A DNA stretch of 26,787 nt from JAGVLN01 sp964515755. Lineage in GTDB: Bacteria; Pseudomonadota; Alphaproteobacteria; Rickettsiales; JABSSG01. Each line of letters starts with the position of its first letter. The first letter of the stretch is position 1. The DNA is taken from positions 1-26,787 of the forward strand of contig CAZEVK010000023.1 in the NCBI GenBank assembly GCA_964515755.1, in the 5' to 3' direction. The notes below the pieces were generated by a model. The model searched no databases and was not told where the DNA came from. It saw only the letters and a program-made list of their open reading frames with translations. Positions 1 to 8,310 of this stretch are shown here, in pieces. The position numbers and the translations under genes were made by a program.

Positions 1-16
1 AAAATTCCTTCAGCGT

Positions 17-22
17 TATAAT
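17..22 (+). promoter_or_regulatory. Candidate -10 box for the cold-shock gene
   Basis: A perfect TATAAT lies 80 bases before the csp start codon, which would place transcription start near base 29 and give a leader of about 70 bases. The matching -35 box would fall off the left edge of the window, so the call rests on the -10 alone. Confidence 0.4.
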
Positions 23-59
23 ACCTTTCGGTTAGCCGAATGAAATTTTTTGGTATTAT
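18..59 (+). promoter_or_regulatory. Nested inverted repeats upstream of csp
   Basis: ATAATACC (18-25) pairs perfectly with GGTATTAT (52-59), and inside it TTCGG (27-31) pairs with CCGAA (36-40) around a 4-base loop. The outer arm overlaps the candidate -10 box, so only the inner hairpin would certainly be transcribed. It could be a leader RNA structure, a DNA operator, or the end of an upstream gene's terminator, since a T run follows at 46-51. Confidence 0.35.
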
Positions 60-101
60 GAAAATCATAAGATTTATATTAATGTTTTAAGGAGTCTTTT
101 T

Positions 102-305
102 ATGGAAACAGGTATTGTAAAATGGTTTAACCCAACTAAAGGTTATGGTTTTGTTCAACCAGAATCAGGTAGTAGCGATGTGTTTGTTCACATTAGTGCG
201 TTAGAAGCTGCAGGTATTGCAAATTTAAATGAAGGCCAACGTGTTAGTTACGAATTAGTTACTAACAAAGGCAAAGTGTCTGCATCTAATCTTAAGCTTC
301 TATAA
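102..305 (+). CDS. cspA: Cold-shock protein, CspA family
   Basis: A 67-residue single cold-shock domain, the usual length for the family. It shows the conserved start GxVKWFN (residues 4-10), the RNP1 motif KGYGFV (13-18) and the RNP2 motif VFVHI (27-31), which bind single-stranded RNA and DNA through stacked aromatic residues. Proteins of this kind melt mRNA structure in the cytoplasm, classically after a temperature drop, although many are constitutive. A strong AAGGAG (89-94) stands seven bases before the ATG. A terminator follows directly, so it is probably transcribed alone. The next gene is a DEAD-box helicase, a functionally related partner in RNA remodelling. The family is certain; which csp paralogue this is cannot be told. 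Confidence 0.97.
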   Translation: METGIVKWFNPTKGYGFVQPESGSSDVFVHISALEAAGIANLNEGQRVSYELVTNKGKVSASNLKLL

Positions 306-338
306 GCAAGCTATAATTTATAGTACTTTCGTTTATTC

Positions 339-381
339 AAGGCCTAACTCAGCTTATATGCTTAGAGAAGTTAGGCCTTTT
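339..381 (+). terminator. Rho-independent terminator after csp
   Basis: AAGGCCTAACT (339-349) and AGTTAGGCCTT (369-379) form a perfect 11-base stem with a 19-base loop, and a short T run continues to 381. It separates csp from the helicase gene. Confidence 0.85.
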
Positions 382-415
382 CATCCTTTTAGCATATATA
401 TATATAGAAATAATT

Positions 416-1807
416 ATGAATTTCCATAAAATGGATTTATCTCCACTTCTTCTTAAAGCTCTGGATCGAGTTGGTTTCAAAGAACCCACTCCAATTCAAG
501 CACAAACAATTCCTTTAGCATTAGAGGGTAAAGATGTCATGGGCTCAGCGCAAACAGGCACGGGAAAAACCTTAGCTTTTTCTATCCCAACTATAGCTGC
601 ATTACTTGCTGATCCTAGAGGAGTAGCGCTTATTTTAACGCCAACTAGAGAGTTAGCTCAACAGATAGCAACTAGTATTAAACAATTAATAAAAGATCTC
701 CCACATTTTAACGTAGCTCTTTTAATAGGTGGTGAACAAATTGCTAAACAGTTTACACAGCTTAAATCAAAACCAAGAGTTATAGTTGGAACACCTGGTA
801 GAGTGATAGATCATTTAGAGCGTCAGACTTTAAGGTGTAATAATATTATATTTTTAGTTTTAGATGAAACAGATAGAATGTTTGATATGGGTTTTAGCAT
901 ACAGATTGAAAAAATCATCAGTCAAATTCCTAAAGAAAGGCAAACTTTAATGTTTTCTGCAACTTTTTCGTCAAAAATTGAACAATTAGCAGCAAAATAT
1001 TTAAATGCCCCAAAAAGAATCTCTGTAGGTTCAGAAATATCTCCTGTATTAAAGCTAAAACAAGAAAGTTTAAAAGTTATTGATACAGAAAAATATGCAA
1101 ATCTTTTAATTCAATTGAATGAAAGAGAGGGCTCAATAATAGTTTTCGTAAAAACAAAAATTAATGCTGATCGTATTGCTACAAGATTATTGAAAGAGCC
1201 TCATGAAGCTGCGGCAATTCATGGTGATTTAAGACAACAAAAACGTGAGCGTGTGATGAATTCATTCCGCAATGGTCGTTGCAGGATTATGATAGCAACT
1301 GATGTTGCAGCTCGAGGTCTAGATGTTCCTCATGTTCAACATGTTATAAATTATGATTTACCAGAAGATCCTGAAGATTACGTTCATAGGGTAGGGAGAA
1401 CAGCTCGTGCTGGTGCAGAAGGAAATGCAATGAGTTTTATTTCCCCTCAAGATGAGTATAAATGGAATGCAATTCAAAGGTTTATGGATCCTAGCTTACC
1501 AAAATTAGCTTACAAATCTGTTTCAAGAAAAGGTTCTAAAGGTGCTCCAAAAAAAATATATAGAAGTACATCAAGCACTACTGTTAATGACAGAAAATCA
1601 AGTCACTTTGCTAGAAATAGAAGTGTAGAATCCAGATCTGAATTTAATAACGGCAAAAAAACTAATCGTTTTATTACTAGAGCCTCAGAACCAAGCGTTG
1701 AGTTTAATACTGAAAGAAAATCAGGTTATTTTGGGTCTATTAAAAAACCTGGGAAACAAAATTCAGCTGCAAAACCTAGCTTTAGAATAAAAAAGCAACC
1801 ATCTTAG
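416..1807 (+). CDS. rhlE: DEAD-box ATP-dependent RNA helicase, RhlE type
   Basis: A complete two-lobe helicase core: Q motif with PTPIQ (24-28), Walker A AQTGTGKT (45-52), PTREL (76-80), TPGR (126-129), SAT (181-183), ARGLD (299-303) and HRVGRTAR (324-331). The core is followed by a roughly 95-residue tail rich in Lys, Arg, Ser and Asn, as in RhlE/CsdA-like enzymes, which probably anchors RNA or the ribosome. Motif II reads DETD (150-153) instead of DEAD; both acidic residues needed for Mg-ATP remain. The likely role is unwinding structured RNA in ribosome assembly or decay, which fits the neighbouring cold-shock gene. No good Shine-Dalgarno precedes the ATG at 416; the next Met (residue 6, base 431) is an alternative start. 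The gene meets the RND pump gene tail to tail with one base between. Confidence 0.95.
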   Translation: MNFHKMDLSPLLLKALDRVGFKEPTPIQAQTIPLALEGKDVMGSAQTGTGKTLAFSIPTIAALLADPRGVALILTPTRELAQQIATSIKQLIKDLPHFNVALLIGGEQIAKQFTQLKSKPRVIVGTPGRVIDHLERQTLRCNNIIFLVLDETDRMFDMGFSIQIEKIISQIPKERQTLMFSATFSSKIEQLAAKYLNAPKRISVGSEISPVLKLKQESLKVIDTEKYANLLIQLNEREGSIIVFVKTKINADRIATRLLKEPHEAAAIHGDLRQQKRERVMNSFRNGRCRIMIATDVAARGLDVPHVQHVINYDLPEDPEDYVHRVGRTARAGAEGNAMSFISPQDEYKWNAIQRFMDPSLPKLAYKSVSRKGSKGAPKKIYRSTSSTTVNDRKSSHFARNRSVESRSEFNNGKKTNRFITRASEPSVEFNTERKSGYFGSIKKPGKQNSAAKPSFRIKKQPS

Positions 1808-1808
1808 A

Positions 1809-4800
1809 TTAATTATTGCTTTTTGAGAATTTTAGCCATTTTTTGGCATCTTCAAGATATAGGTATATTGCTGGAGTTATGTATAATGTCAATAATTGTG
1901 AAACAAGCAGCCCTCCAACTACAGATAGTCCAAGTGAGCTTCTAGCATTTCCACTTGCGCCAAAACCAAGTGCTATTGGTAAAGCTCCCATTAATGCTGC
2001 TACTGTAGTCATAATGATGGGGCGGAATCTTATTAAGCAAGCTTCATAAATTGCATCAACAGGACTTTCATTTTTTTCTCTTTGAGCTGAAATTGCAAAG
2101 TCGATAATCATGATAGCATTCTTTTTTACTATACCAATTAGCATCATTAAGCCAACAAACCCATACATATCCAACTCTCTATTAAATAGTAGCAGGGTAA
2201 GAAGCGCTCCTAGACCGGCTGTTGGTATTCCTGAAATAATGGTAAGAGGATGTATAAAGCTTTCGTATAATATGCCAAGCACAATATAAATAATTACTAT
2301 TGCTAGAAGCATTAGCCATAGCATACCAGATAAAGATGATTGGAAAGCTTGTGCTGAACCTTGGAAGTTAGTGCTGATAGATTGTGGCATATTCATAGTA
2401 GGTATTGCATTATTTATTTCAGCTATTCCTTGGCTAAGCGAAACACCATCTTTTAAATCAAATGAAACTGTGACTGATGGTAATTGCCCGAAATGTGAAA
2501 TACTCATTGGTCCAATGTCATTAGTAATAGTTGCTAAAGTTTCAAGAGGTATTAGATTATCATTAGAAGATCGTACGTATAGCATTGAGAATACAGAAGG
2601 ATCAGTTTGATATTCTTTTTCTAATTCCATTATAACTTCATATTGGTTGCTAGAAGTATATATGGTCGAAATTTGTTTTTCGCCATAAGCACTATATAGG
2701 GTGTTTTCTATTTGTGACAGACTAACTCCAAGTTTTGCTGCTTTATCCCGATCAATTTTTACTGTTGTTTGAGGTTGTGCAATTTGTAAATCAGAAGTAA
2801 CATTCATAAATCCAGGTAAAGTACTGAGTTTTGCCTCGAGTATAGGTATAAAGTCGTAAAGTTCTTTTTGATTTATTCCTTGAAGTGTAAATTGATATTG
2901 GCTTTTGGTTAGTTGACTTCCAATTCGAATAATAGGTAGATTTTGTAGATAAGTTCTTATTCCCGGAATGTTGTTCAATTTTTTTCTTAAATCATTCATC
3001 ACAATGTTAGCTCCAGGTCTTTGATTATTAGGTTTTAACTTAATGAATGCTCTGCCATTATTAAGAGATTGCCCAGGAGAAGCTCCGATGAAGGATGCTA
3101 TCAAATCAACATTTTTATCTTCTAATATTATTTTAGCGACTTTTTCTTGCTGTATTGACATCTCATTAAATGAAATATCTTGGGGAGCTTCAGTGAATGC
3201 AAATAATTGTCCAGTATCTTCGTCAGGTAAAAAACCCTTAGGAATCATTTTAAAAATCATAATATTTGCAATTATGATAATTACAAAAGCTAGCATAGTG
3301 TATCTTTTGTAGTTTAGTGATAATTTTAAGCTAGTTTTATATTTTGCTTTTATATAATTGAATATTTCCTCAAATTTGTTCAGAAAAAAACTATGTTTTG
3401 CGTGGTCTGTTTTTAAAAACAAACTACACATCATTGGTGTTATAGTAATTGATACAAAACCTGAGATAAGTATTGCAACCATGATTGTAACCGCAAACTC
3501 ATGTAATAATTTTCCTAAAATTCCTTCCATGAATAAGATTGGTATAAATACCGCTATTAGGGAAATAGTCATTGAAATTACAGTAAAGCTAATTTCTTTA
3601 GAGCCATCAAGTGCTGCTATAAGCCTCTTTTGACCATTTTCCATATGTCTGGTAATATTTTCGAGTACTACAATCGCATCATCAACTATAAAACCAACGC
3701 ATAGAGTTAGGGCTAAGAGTGAAATGTTATCAATGCTATATCCCCAATAATACATCATTGCGAAAGTTCCTATAATAGATATAGGCAAAGCAAGGCTTGG
3801 TATTAATGTTGATGAAAAGTTTTTTAAGAAACAGAATATTACTGTTATAACCAACACTAAAGCTGTAATTAATGAGAATTTTACATCATCAACTGATTTT
3901 ATAATCGAAATAGAACGATCATATAGTACATTTACTAAAATGCCTTGAGGAATTTGGCTACGTAGTTGTGGTAATGCTTCTTTTATTAACTTAACTACCT
4001 CTACAGTATTACTTCCTGGTTGTCTTTGTATCGCAACAATTACTCCTCTAGTATTATTATACCAAGCTGCTATTTGATCATTTTCAACGCTATCAACAAC
4101 ATTTGATATGTCTCCTAGTCGAACAGGGGCACCATCGCGGTAGGTAAGAATCAAGTTTTTGTATTGTTCTGCGTTGTATAATTGACCATCAACGTTAATT
4201 ATAATATTTTTGTAATTATTTGAAAAAGAACCCGTTGGTAAATTTACATTATTATTAATAATTAAAGACTCAACTTCATCAATTCCTATTCCCCTGTTAG
4301 TAAGCTCAACTGGGTCTAGTTGTATACGTACAGCATATTTTTGAGCACCATAAACTTGAACTTGTGCTACACCGCTAATCATTGATAATCTTTCGGCAAT
4401 CATGACTTCTGCATATTCATCTACAGATGATAATGGCATCGTTTCGGAGGTTAAGGACAGATAAAATATTGGTGCCTCAGCAGGGTTTATTTTTACATAA
4501 GATGGTGGAGATGGAAGATTGTTAGGTAAATTATTTGTAGCAGCTGCAATTGCTGCTTGAACATCTTCAGCTGCAGCATCAATATTTTTGTCCAAAGCGA
4601 ATTGTAAAGTAATTTGGGTTGATCCTTGAGAACTCACAGAATTCATTGAGTCGATACCAGCTGTAGTAGAAAAGCTTTTTTCTAAAGGCAATGCAACTGA
4701 TGATGCCATAGTATCAGGACTTGCACCAGGCAAACTAACTGAAACTTGGATAGTAGGAAAGTCAATATTTGGTAATTCGTTAATTGGTAATAATCTATAG

Positions 4801-4883
4801 CCAACTATTCCTGCAATTAGAAATATACTCATGACTAATGTAGTCATTACTGGCCGGTTAATGAATAATGCCGAGATATTCAA
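1809..4883 (-). CDS. RND-family efflux pump, inner-membrane transporter
   Basis: A 1024-residue proton-driven exporter of the AcrB/MdtBC (HAE1) superfamily, normal in length. The N-terminal membrane helix (about 10-30) is followed by the porter-domain signature NIDFPTIQVSVSLPGASP (39-56). The proton-relay residues are present: Asp401-Asp402 in GFIVDDAIVVLENI (TM4) and Lys921 in GIVKKNAIM (TM10). Wording around residues 34-70 is closest to MdtB/MdtC-type pumps. Translation starts at a TTG (4881-4883) that overlaps the adaptor gene's stop as TTGA, with GGAG seven bases upstream; the next in-frame Met is residue 13, inside the first helix, so TTG is preferred. It works with the adaptor encoded upstream and presumably with a TolC-like outer-membrane channel, not seen here. 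Substrate is unknown. Confidence 0.95.
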   Translation of the reverse strand: MNISALFINRPVMTTLVMSIFLIAGIVGYRLLPINELPNIDFPTIQVSVSLPGASPDTMASSVALPLEKSFSTTAGIDSMNSVSSQGSTQITLQFALDKNIDAAAEDVQAAIAAATNNLPNNLPSPPSYVKINPAEAPIFYLSLTSETMPLSSVDEYAEVMIAERLSMISGVAQVQVYGAQKYAVRIQLDPVELTNRGIGIDEVESLIINNNVNLPTGSFSNNYKNIIINVDGQLYNAEQYKNLILTYRDGAPVRLGDISNVVDSVENDQIAAWYNNTRGVIVAIQRQPGSNTVEVVKLIKEALPQLRSQIPQGILVNVLYDRSISIIKSVDDVKFSLITALVLVITVIFCFLKNFSSTLIPSLALPISIIGTFAMMYYWGYSIDNISLLALTLCVGFIVDDAIVVLENITRHMENGQKRLIAALDGSKEISFTVISMTISLIAVFIPILFMEGILGKLLHEFAVTIMVAILISGFVSITITPMMCSLFLKTDHAKHSFFLNKFEEIFNYIKAKYKTSLKLSLNYKRYTMLAFVIIIIANIMIFKMIPKGFLPDEDTGQLFAFTEAPQDISFNEMSIQQEKVAKIILEDKNVDLIASFIGASPGQSLNNGRAFIKLKPNNQRPGANIVMNDLRKKLNNIPGIRTYLQNLPIIRIGSQLTKSQYQFTLQGINQKELYDFIPILEAKLSTLPGFMNVTSDLQIAQPQTTVKIDRDKAAKLGVSLSQIENTLYSAYGEKQISTIYTSSNQYEVIMELEKEYQTDPSVFSMLYVRSSNDNLIPLETLATITNDIGPMSISHFGQLPSVTVSFDLKDGVSLSQGIAEINNAIPTMNMPQSISTNFQGSAQAFQSSLSGMLWLMLLAIVIIYIVLGILYESFIHPLTIISGIPTAGLGALLTLLLFNRELDMYGFVGLMMLIGIVKKNAIMIIDFAISAQREKNESPVDAIYEACLIRFRPIIMTTVAALMGALPIALGFGASGNARSSLGLSVVGGLLVSQLLTLYITPAIYLYLEDAKKWLKFSKSNN

Positions 4884-6046
4884 TTATTTTCTCCTACGAT
4901 TTTTACTATGCTTCCATCTTGTAATCTAATTTGACCATTGGTTACTACTTTTTCTCCAACTTTTAAGCCATCTGCGATAACGGTGTAACCTCCATTAGTA
5001 AAATCAACTTTAATATTACGAATTCTAGCTTTATTATTCTTGTCTATAACAAATACATACTCTCCATTTGGACCAATTTGCACAGCTATATCCGGTATAA
5101 TTATGGCATTTTCTTTGGAATATAATTGTAAATACACCCTTACAGATTCTCCAGGCCATAACACTTCATCTGTATTTGGTATTAAGCCTTTAACTTTGAT
5201 TGTACCAGTATTTACATTGATCTGGTTGTCAAAAAATAATATTTCACCATTGGTGATTTCTATATTCTCGTCTGTTTTTACGACCAATTTTAATAAATTC
5301 TCTTCTTTAAAGTTTTTGATTAAATCCAAATATTTTTCTGAAATAGAAAAGCTACAATATATAGGAGATATAGTATTGATTGTTACTAAAGGATTAGTGT
5401 CACTAGCTTTTACCATATTTCCTTCTTTAAGCAAAATTGGCCCTGTTTTGCCATCGATTGGAGATGTTATATTTGAGTAGTCTATTTGTAATTGTGCATT
5501 TTTAATATCAGCTTTATCTGAGTCAATGGTTGCCTGAGCTGTATTTAAATTTGTTAGTTTTTGTTGATAGGCTTCTACCGATACCACATCTTGGGCGACC
5601 AATTGTGCATATCTTTTTTCTTCTGCTTGCGCATTTGTAAGCTTTGCTAGGTCAGATTCAAGCATTGCTTGAGCTTTATTTAATCGATCAACAAACCCTC
5701 TGGAATCAAGTTGAAACAATAAATCTCCTTTTTTAACATTTTGACCTTCTTTAAAATTTACTGTCATGATCTGACCATCAACACGTGATTTTATATCCAC
5801 AGTAATATATGATTCTATGTTTCCAGGTAGCTCAATAACTTTCGGTGTGTTTTGTTTTTTTACTTCTACAACTTCAACCACAGTGCTACTTGATTGTGGT
5901 GTATCATTTCTATAAAATAACAATATACCGCAAATTGCTATAAAAATAGATATGCCGGTGAATACTTCTTTGCTTTTCCAGAAAGATTTTTCTTTTATTA
6001 TGGAGATTATTTGCTCTTTATTTAAAGTTTTTTTTGATTTCTTCAT
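4880..6046 (-). CDS. RND efflux periplasmic adaptor (membrane fusion protein)
   Basis: A 388-residue HlyD/AcrA/MdtA-like adaptor that links the inner-membrane pump to an outer-membrane channel. A basic cytoplasmic start of about 28 residues is followed by one membrane helix (about 29-45), so it is anchored by a helix; no lipoprotein cysteine box is seen. Then come a lipoyl-like half (VDGQI...FKEGQNVKKGDLLFQLD, about 88-114), a helical hairpin (about 115-180), the second lipoyl half (ITSPIDGKTG..LKEGNMV) and beta-barrel and membrane-proximal regions. It is the first gene of a two-gene operon and its TGA overlaps the pump's TTG start. A divergent promoter lies upstream. No local regulator of TetR, MarR or two-component type is encoded, so expression may be constitutive or controlled from elsewhere. 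Confidence 0.94.
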   Translation of the reverse strand: MKKSKKTLNKEQIISIIKEKSFWKSKEVFTGISIFIAICGILLFYRNDTPQSSSTVVEVVEVKKQNTPKVIELPGNIESYITVDIKSRVDGQIMTVNFKEGQNVKKGDLLFQLDSRGFVDRLNKAQAMLESDLAKLTNAQAEEKRYAQLVAQDVVSVEAYQQKLTNLNTAQATIDSDKADIKNAQLQIDYSNITSPIDGKTGPILLKEGNMVKASDTNPLVTINTISPIYCSFSISEKYLDLIKNFKEENLLKLVVKTDENIEITNGEILFFDNQINVNTGTIKVKGLIPNTDEVLWPGESVRVYLQLYSKENAIIIPDIAVQIGPNGEYVFVIDKNNKARIRNIKVDFTNGGYTVIADGLKVGEKVVTNGQIRLQDGSIVKIVGENN

Positions 6047-6071
6047 TGATTTAAGTGTCCTTTGTTTATAA

Positions 6072-6100
6072 ATAATACAATCCTAATATAAGCAGGTTAA
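6072..6100 (-). promoter_or_regulatory. Candidate sigma-70 promoter of the efflux operon
   Basis: Reading the minus strand, TTAACC (6100-6095) and TATTAT (6077-6072) are separated by exactly 17 bases, with four and five matches to the consensus hexamers. Start of transcription would be near 6065, about 20 bases before the adaptor ATG. Confidence 0.45.
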
Positions 6101-6124
6101 AATTTCGTTAAGATCTTATAAATG

Positions 6125-6153
6125 TTGATAAAATAAATGCTTTATTGTATAGT
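6125..6153 (+). promoter_or_regulatory. Sigma-70 promoter for the 235-aa gene
   Basis: TTGATA (6125-6130), a 17-base spacer, then TATAGT (6148-6153): five of six matches in each hexamer. Start of transcription would be near 6160, about 30 bases before the ATG. It faces away from the efflux operon promoter, so the two share one intergenic region. Confidence 0.6.
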
Positions 6154-6188
6154 GATTTATGTTTAATCCTTAAATGTGGAGAAGTATT

Positions 6189-6896
6189 ATGACAATATCT
6201 ATATCAATTATTAAAACAGATCAATCTTCAAAAGATGCACTAAATATGATTTTTAGTTCTGAAAATTTAATAGCATGTGCCAATTATGGTGGTGGAGTGC
6301 ATTGTAATCCTGAGAGAACTACTCTAAAAATCAATCTTTGGGGTAAAAGAGGGGATGAAGCAGTGTCTGAAAATCAATGTATGTTAGCAAGAATTATCAA
6401 CGTAGACTCAGAACCAGCGGCTATGTTTAATATAGGAAAATCTGGCAATACTGTTATAGATAGAACTCAAGGGATCGATCATTACGTCTATGAAATTTCT
6501 GGTTTAATGATTAGAGATAAATTTATATATAACAATGAAATTGCTGAAGCCGTCAAAAGTTTCATGAGTACATGTAACGTTGATGCTGGTTATACTAAAG
6601 TATTTTCTACTTTTTTACCAACTCATCCATACCAAGAGGACTTTTTATTATCTGCAGGTGCTATAAAATTAACCTCTGAAAATATTAATGATAAATTAGG
6701 CTCTAATTCTTTACATCCTGAACGCTTTAAATTTGAAGGAGAGCAACTTCAGGAATGTTCAAAATGGGATGCAAATTTAGGAAAAATTTCCCATGAAGGT
6801 TGGGCTGATTCAGATCCATGCGTATTATGGGCAGAAAAGACAGCATTTGTTTTTGATATTGTAGGTAGCCATATTAATATAACAGATGAGCTATAA
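6189..6896 (+). CDS. Unrecognised 235-aa cytosolic protein, possibly GNAT-like
   Basis: I do not recognise this protein by family. The start at 6189 is chosen over an in-frame ATG at 6174 because GGAGAAG (6178-6184) stands just before it. There is no signal peptide or membrane helix, so it is probably cytosolic. It has six cysteines, two of them near the start (ACANYGGGVHC). The stretch from about residue 80 to 165 has an alternating strand-helix-strand look ending in PYQEDFLLSAGAIKL, which resembles the end of a GNAT acetyltransferase fold, where a similar helix and 'GF/GA' strand occur; this is a weak inference. It stands alone, with its own promoter and a clear terminator, divergent from an efflux operon. 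Confidence 0.7.
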   Translation: MTISISIIKTDQSSKDALNMIFSSENLIACANYGGGVHCNPERTTLKINLWGKRGDEAVSENQCMLARIINVDSEPAAMFNIGKSGNTVIDRTQGIDHYVYEISGLMIRDKFIYNNEIAEAVKSFMSTCNVDAGYTKVFSTFLPTHPYQEDFLLSAGAIKLTSENINDKLGSNSLHPERFKFEGEQLQECSKWDANLGKISHEGWADSDPCVLWAEKTAFVFDIVGSHINITDEL

Positions 6897-6914
6897 AAAA
6901 TAGTTATTTTTGAT

Positions 6915-6960
6915 TAAGGGTGTATGTAAAATTTCTTTTATTTTTACACCCTTATTTTAT
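6915..6960 (+). terminator. Rho-independent terminator after the 235-aa gene
   Basis: TAAGGGTGTA (6915-6924) pairs perfectly with TACACCCTTA (6945-6954), and an inner AAAAT/ATTTT pair shortens the loop. A T-rich tract follows. It isolates this gene from the transporter downstream. Confidence 0.8.
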
Positions 6961-6985
6961 TTATTAAATCATTTAGTTTTTACTC

Positions 6986-7027
6986 TTGCGTGATAAATTG
7001 TTATGTGTATTACTAGTCTGTAGTAAT
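6986..7027 (+). promoter_or_regulatory. Possible promoter with overlapping inverted repeat before the ProP-like gene
   Basis: TTGCGT (6986-6991), 16 bases, TATTAC (7008-7013) is a modest promoter match. A perfect 7-base inverted repeat, ATTACTA (7009-7015) and TAGTAAT (7021-7027) with a 5-base spacer, overlaps the proposed -10. It may be an operator or a leader hairpin just before the ribosome binding site. Chance is possible in such AT-rich DNA. Confidence 0.3.
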
Positions 7028-7044
7028 CTATTTCGGAGTTGATT

Positions 7045-8310
7045 ATGCCTAGAATGTCCAAAAGCACCATTAAATCTCTTATTTCTTCATCAATTGGCAA
7101 TATTTTAGAATGGTATGAATATACCCTTTATGCATATTTTGCGACAGTAATTAGTGCTTTGTTTTTTCCGATGGATAATGAATTTGTCGCGATGATTCTT
7201 ACTTTTGCAACTTTTGCGATTGGGCTTGCTGCAAGGCCCATTGGTGGAATTATTTTTGGATATATTGGGGATAGATATAGTCGTAAAAAAACTCTAATGA
7301 TGTCAGTTTTGTTAATGTCTGTACCTACTATGTGCATTGGTTTATTACCAACTTACCAAACCATAGGTATTGCTGCGCCAATTTTATTAGTTATATTACG
7401 TATTGTTCAAGGTATTGCTTTGGGTGGAGAATTTGGTTCTTCATGTGTCTATTTGTATGAATCTGTACCTCAGAATAAGCGTGGTTTTTTTGGATCTTTA
7501 GCACTTACTGGCGTTGGTATGGGTTTAGTACTTAGTTCTTGTACAATATTTATTGTTGAAGCTCTTATATCCAAAGAGACGGTATATGAATATGCATGGA
7601 GAATTCCTTTTTTTGTTAGCGTATTTGGAAGTGTAATTGCTTTTTATATGCGAAAGACATTACTTGAAACAGAAGATTTTGTAATTGCTCAGAAAGCGGG
7701 TAAACTTATAGGTAACCCATTGATTGAGATGTTCAAAAATCATAAAGCATCTTTAATAAGTTTATTTGCTATTTTTCTCACCACTCAAGTATCATTTTTT
7801 GTAGTATTCATTTTTGGTAAAACTATGATGATGAATTTTTTGCATTATGATAGTTATGTCGCCGGCAAGTTTAATTTATTTACTGTGATGAGTTATACTG
7901 TAGCTACAGTAGTTTTTGGCTACCTATCTGATAAAATCAATAAGCGATATATCATCTTGACTGGAACTATTGGTTTATTAATAGCAGCATATCCATTTAT
8001 TTTTGCTTTAAAAGTTGGAGGAGTAACATTAATTTTAGTAATGTGCTTATTACTTGGAGCTTTAATAGGAATGACTGAAGGCACCCTAAATCCACTAGTT
8101 GCTGAAAGCTTTCCTACTAATATTAGAGCAACAAGCGTAGCATTTTGCTGGAATTTTACATCTGTAGCTTTTGGGGGCGTTGCACCTATAATATCAATGT
8201 GGTTAATAGAAAATACTGGCAATGTTAATGCTGTTGCTTATTATTTAATGTCAGTATGTTCAGTTACAATATTTGCCATCACTTATTCATTGTTAAATAA
8301 TAAAAACTAA
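7045..8310 (+). CDS. MFS transporter, ProP-like metabolite:H+ symporter
   Basis: A 421-residue twelve-helix major-facilitator protein of the metabolite:H+ symporter group that includes the proline/betaine carrier ProP. Diagnostic is RIVQGIALGGEFG in the N-terminal half, together with the loop motif GYIGDRYSRKK between helices 2 and 3 and a related GYLSDKINKR in the second half. The ATG at 7045 is chosen because GGAG (7035-7038) lies six bases upstream; the frame also opens at a TTG two codons earlier. Members of this group take up osmolytes or dicarboxylates with protons, and intracellular bacteria often carry several copies; the substrate cannot be read from sequence. The stop overlaps the next ATG by one base (TAATG), so the two genes are co-transcribed and probably coupled in translation. 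Confidence 0.9.
   Translation: MPRMSKSTIKSLISSSIGNILEWYEYTLYAYFATVISALFFPMDNEFVAMILTFATFAIGLAARPIGGIIFGYIGDRYSRKKTLMMSVLLMSVPTMCIGLLPTYQTIGIAAPILLVILRIVQGIALGGEFGSSCVYLYESVPQNKRGFFGSLALTGVGMGLVLSSCTIFIVEALISKETVYEYAWRIPFFVSVFGSVIAFYMRKTLLETEDFVIAQKAGKLIGNPLIEMFKNHKASLISLFAIFLTTQVSFFVVFIFGKTMMMNFLHYDSYVAGKFNLFTVMSYTVATVVFGYLSDKINKRYIILTGTIGLLIAAYPFIFALKVGGVTLILVMCLLLGALIGMTEGTLNPLVAESFPTNIRATSVAFCWNFTSVAFGGVAPIISMWLIENTGNVNAVAYYLMSVCSVTIFAITYSLLNNKN

Noticed and set aside
394..405. (AT)n run before rhlE as a promoter
   Set aside because: It can be read as a -10 box in several registers but no -35 box fits at 16-18 bases, so it is not called.
5040..5480. Plus-strand open frame inside the efflux adaptor gene
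   Set aside because: It is the antisense shadow of a well-supported gene and shows no motif or ribosome site.
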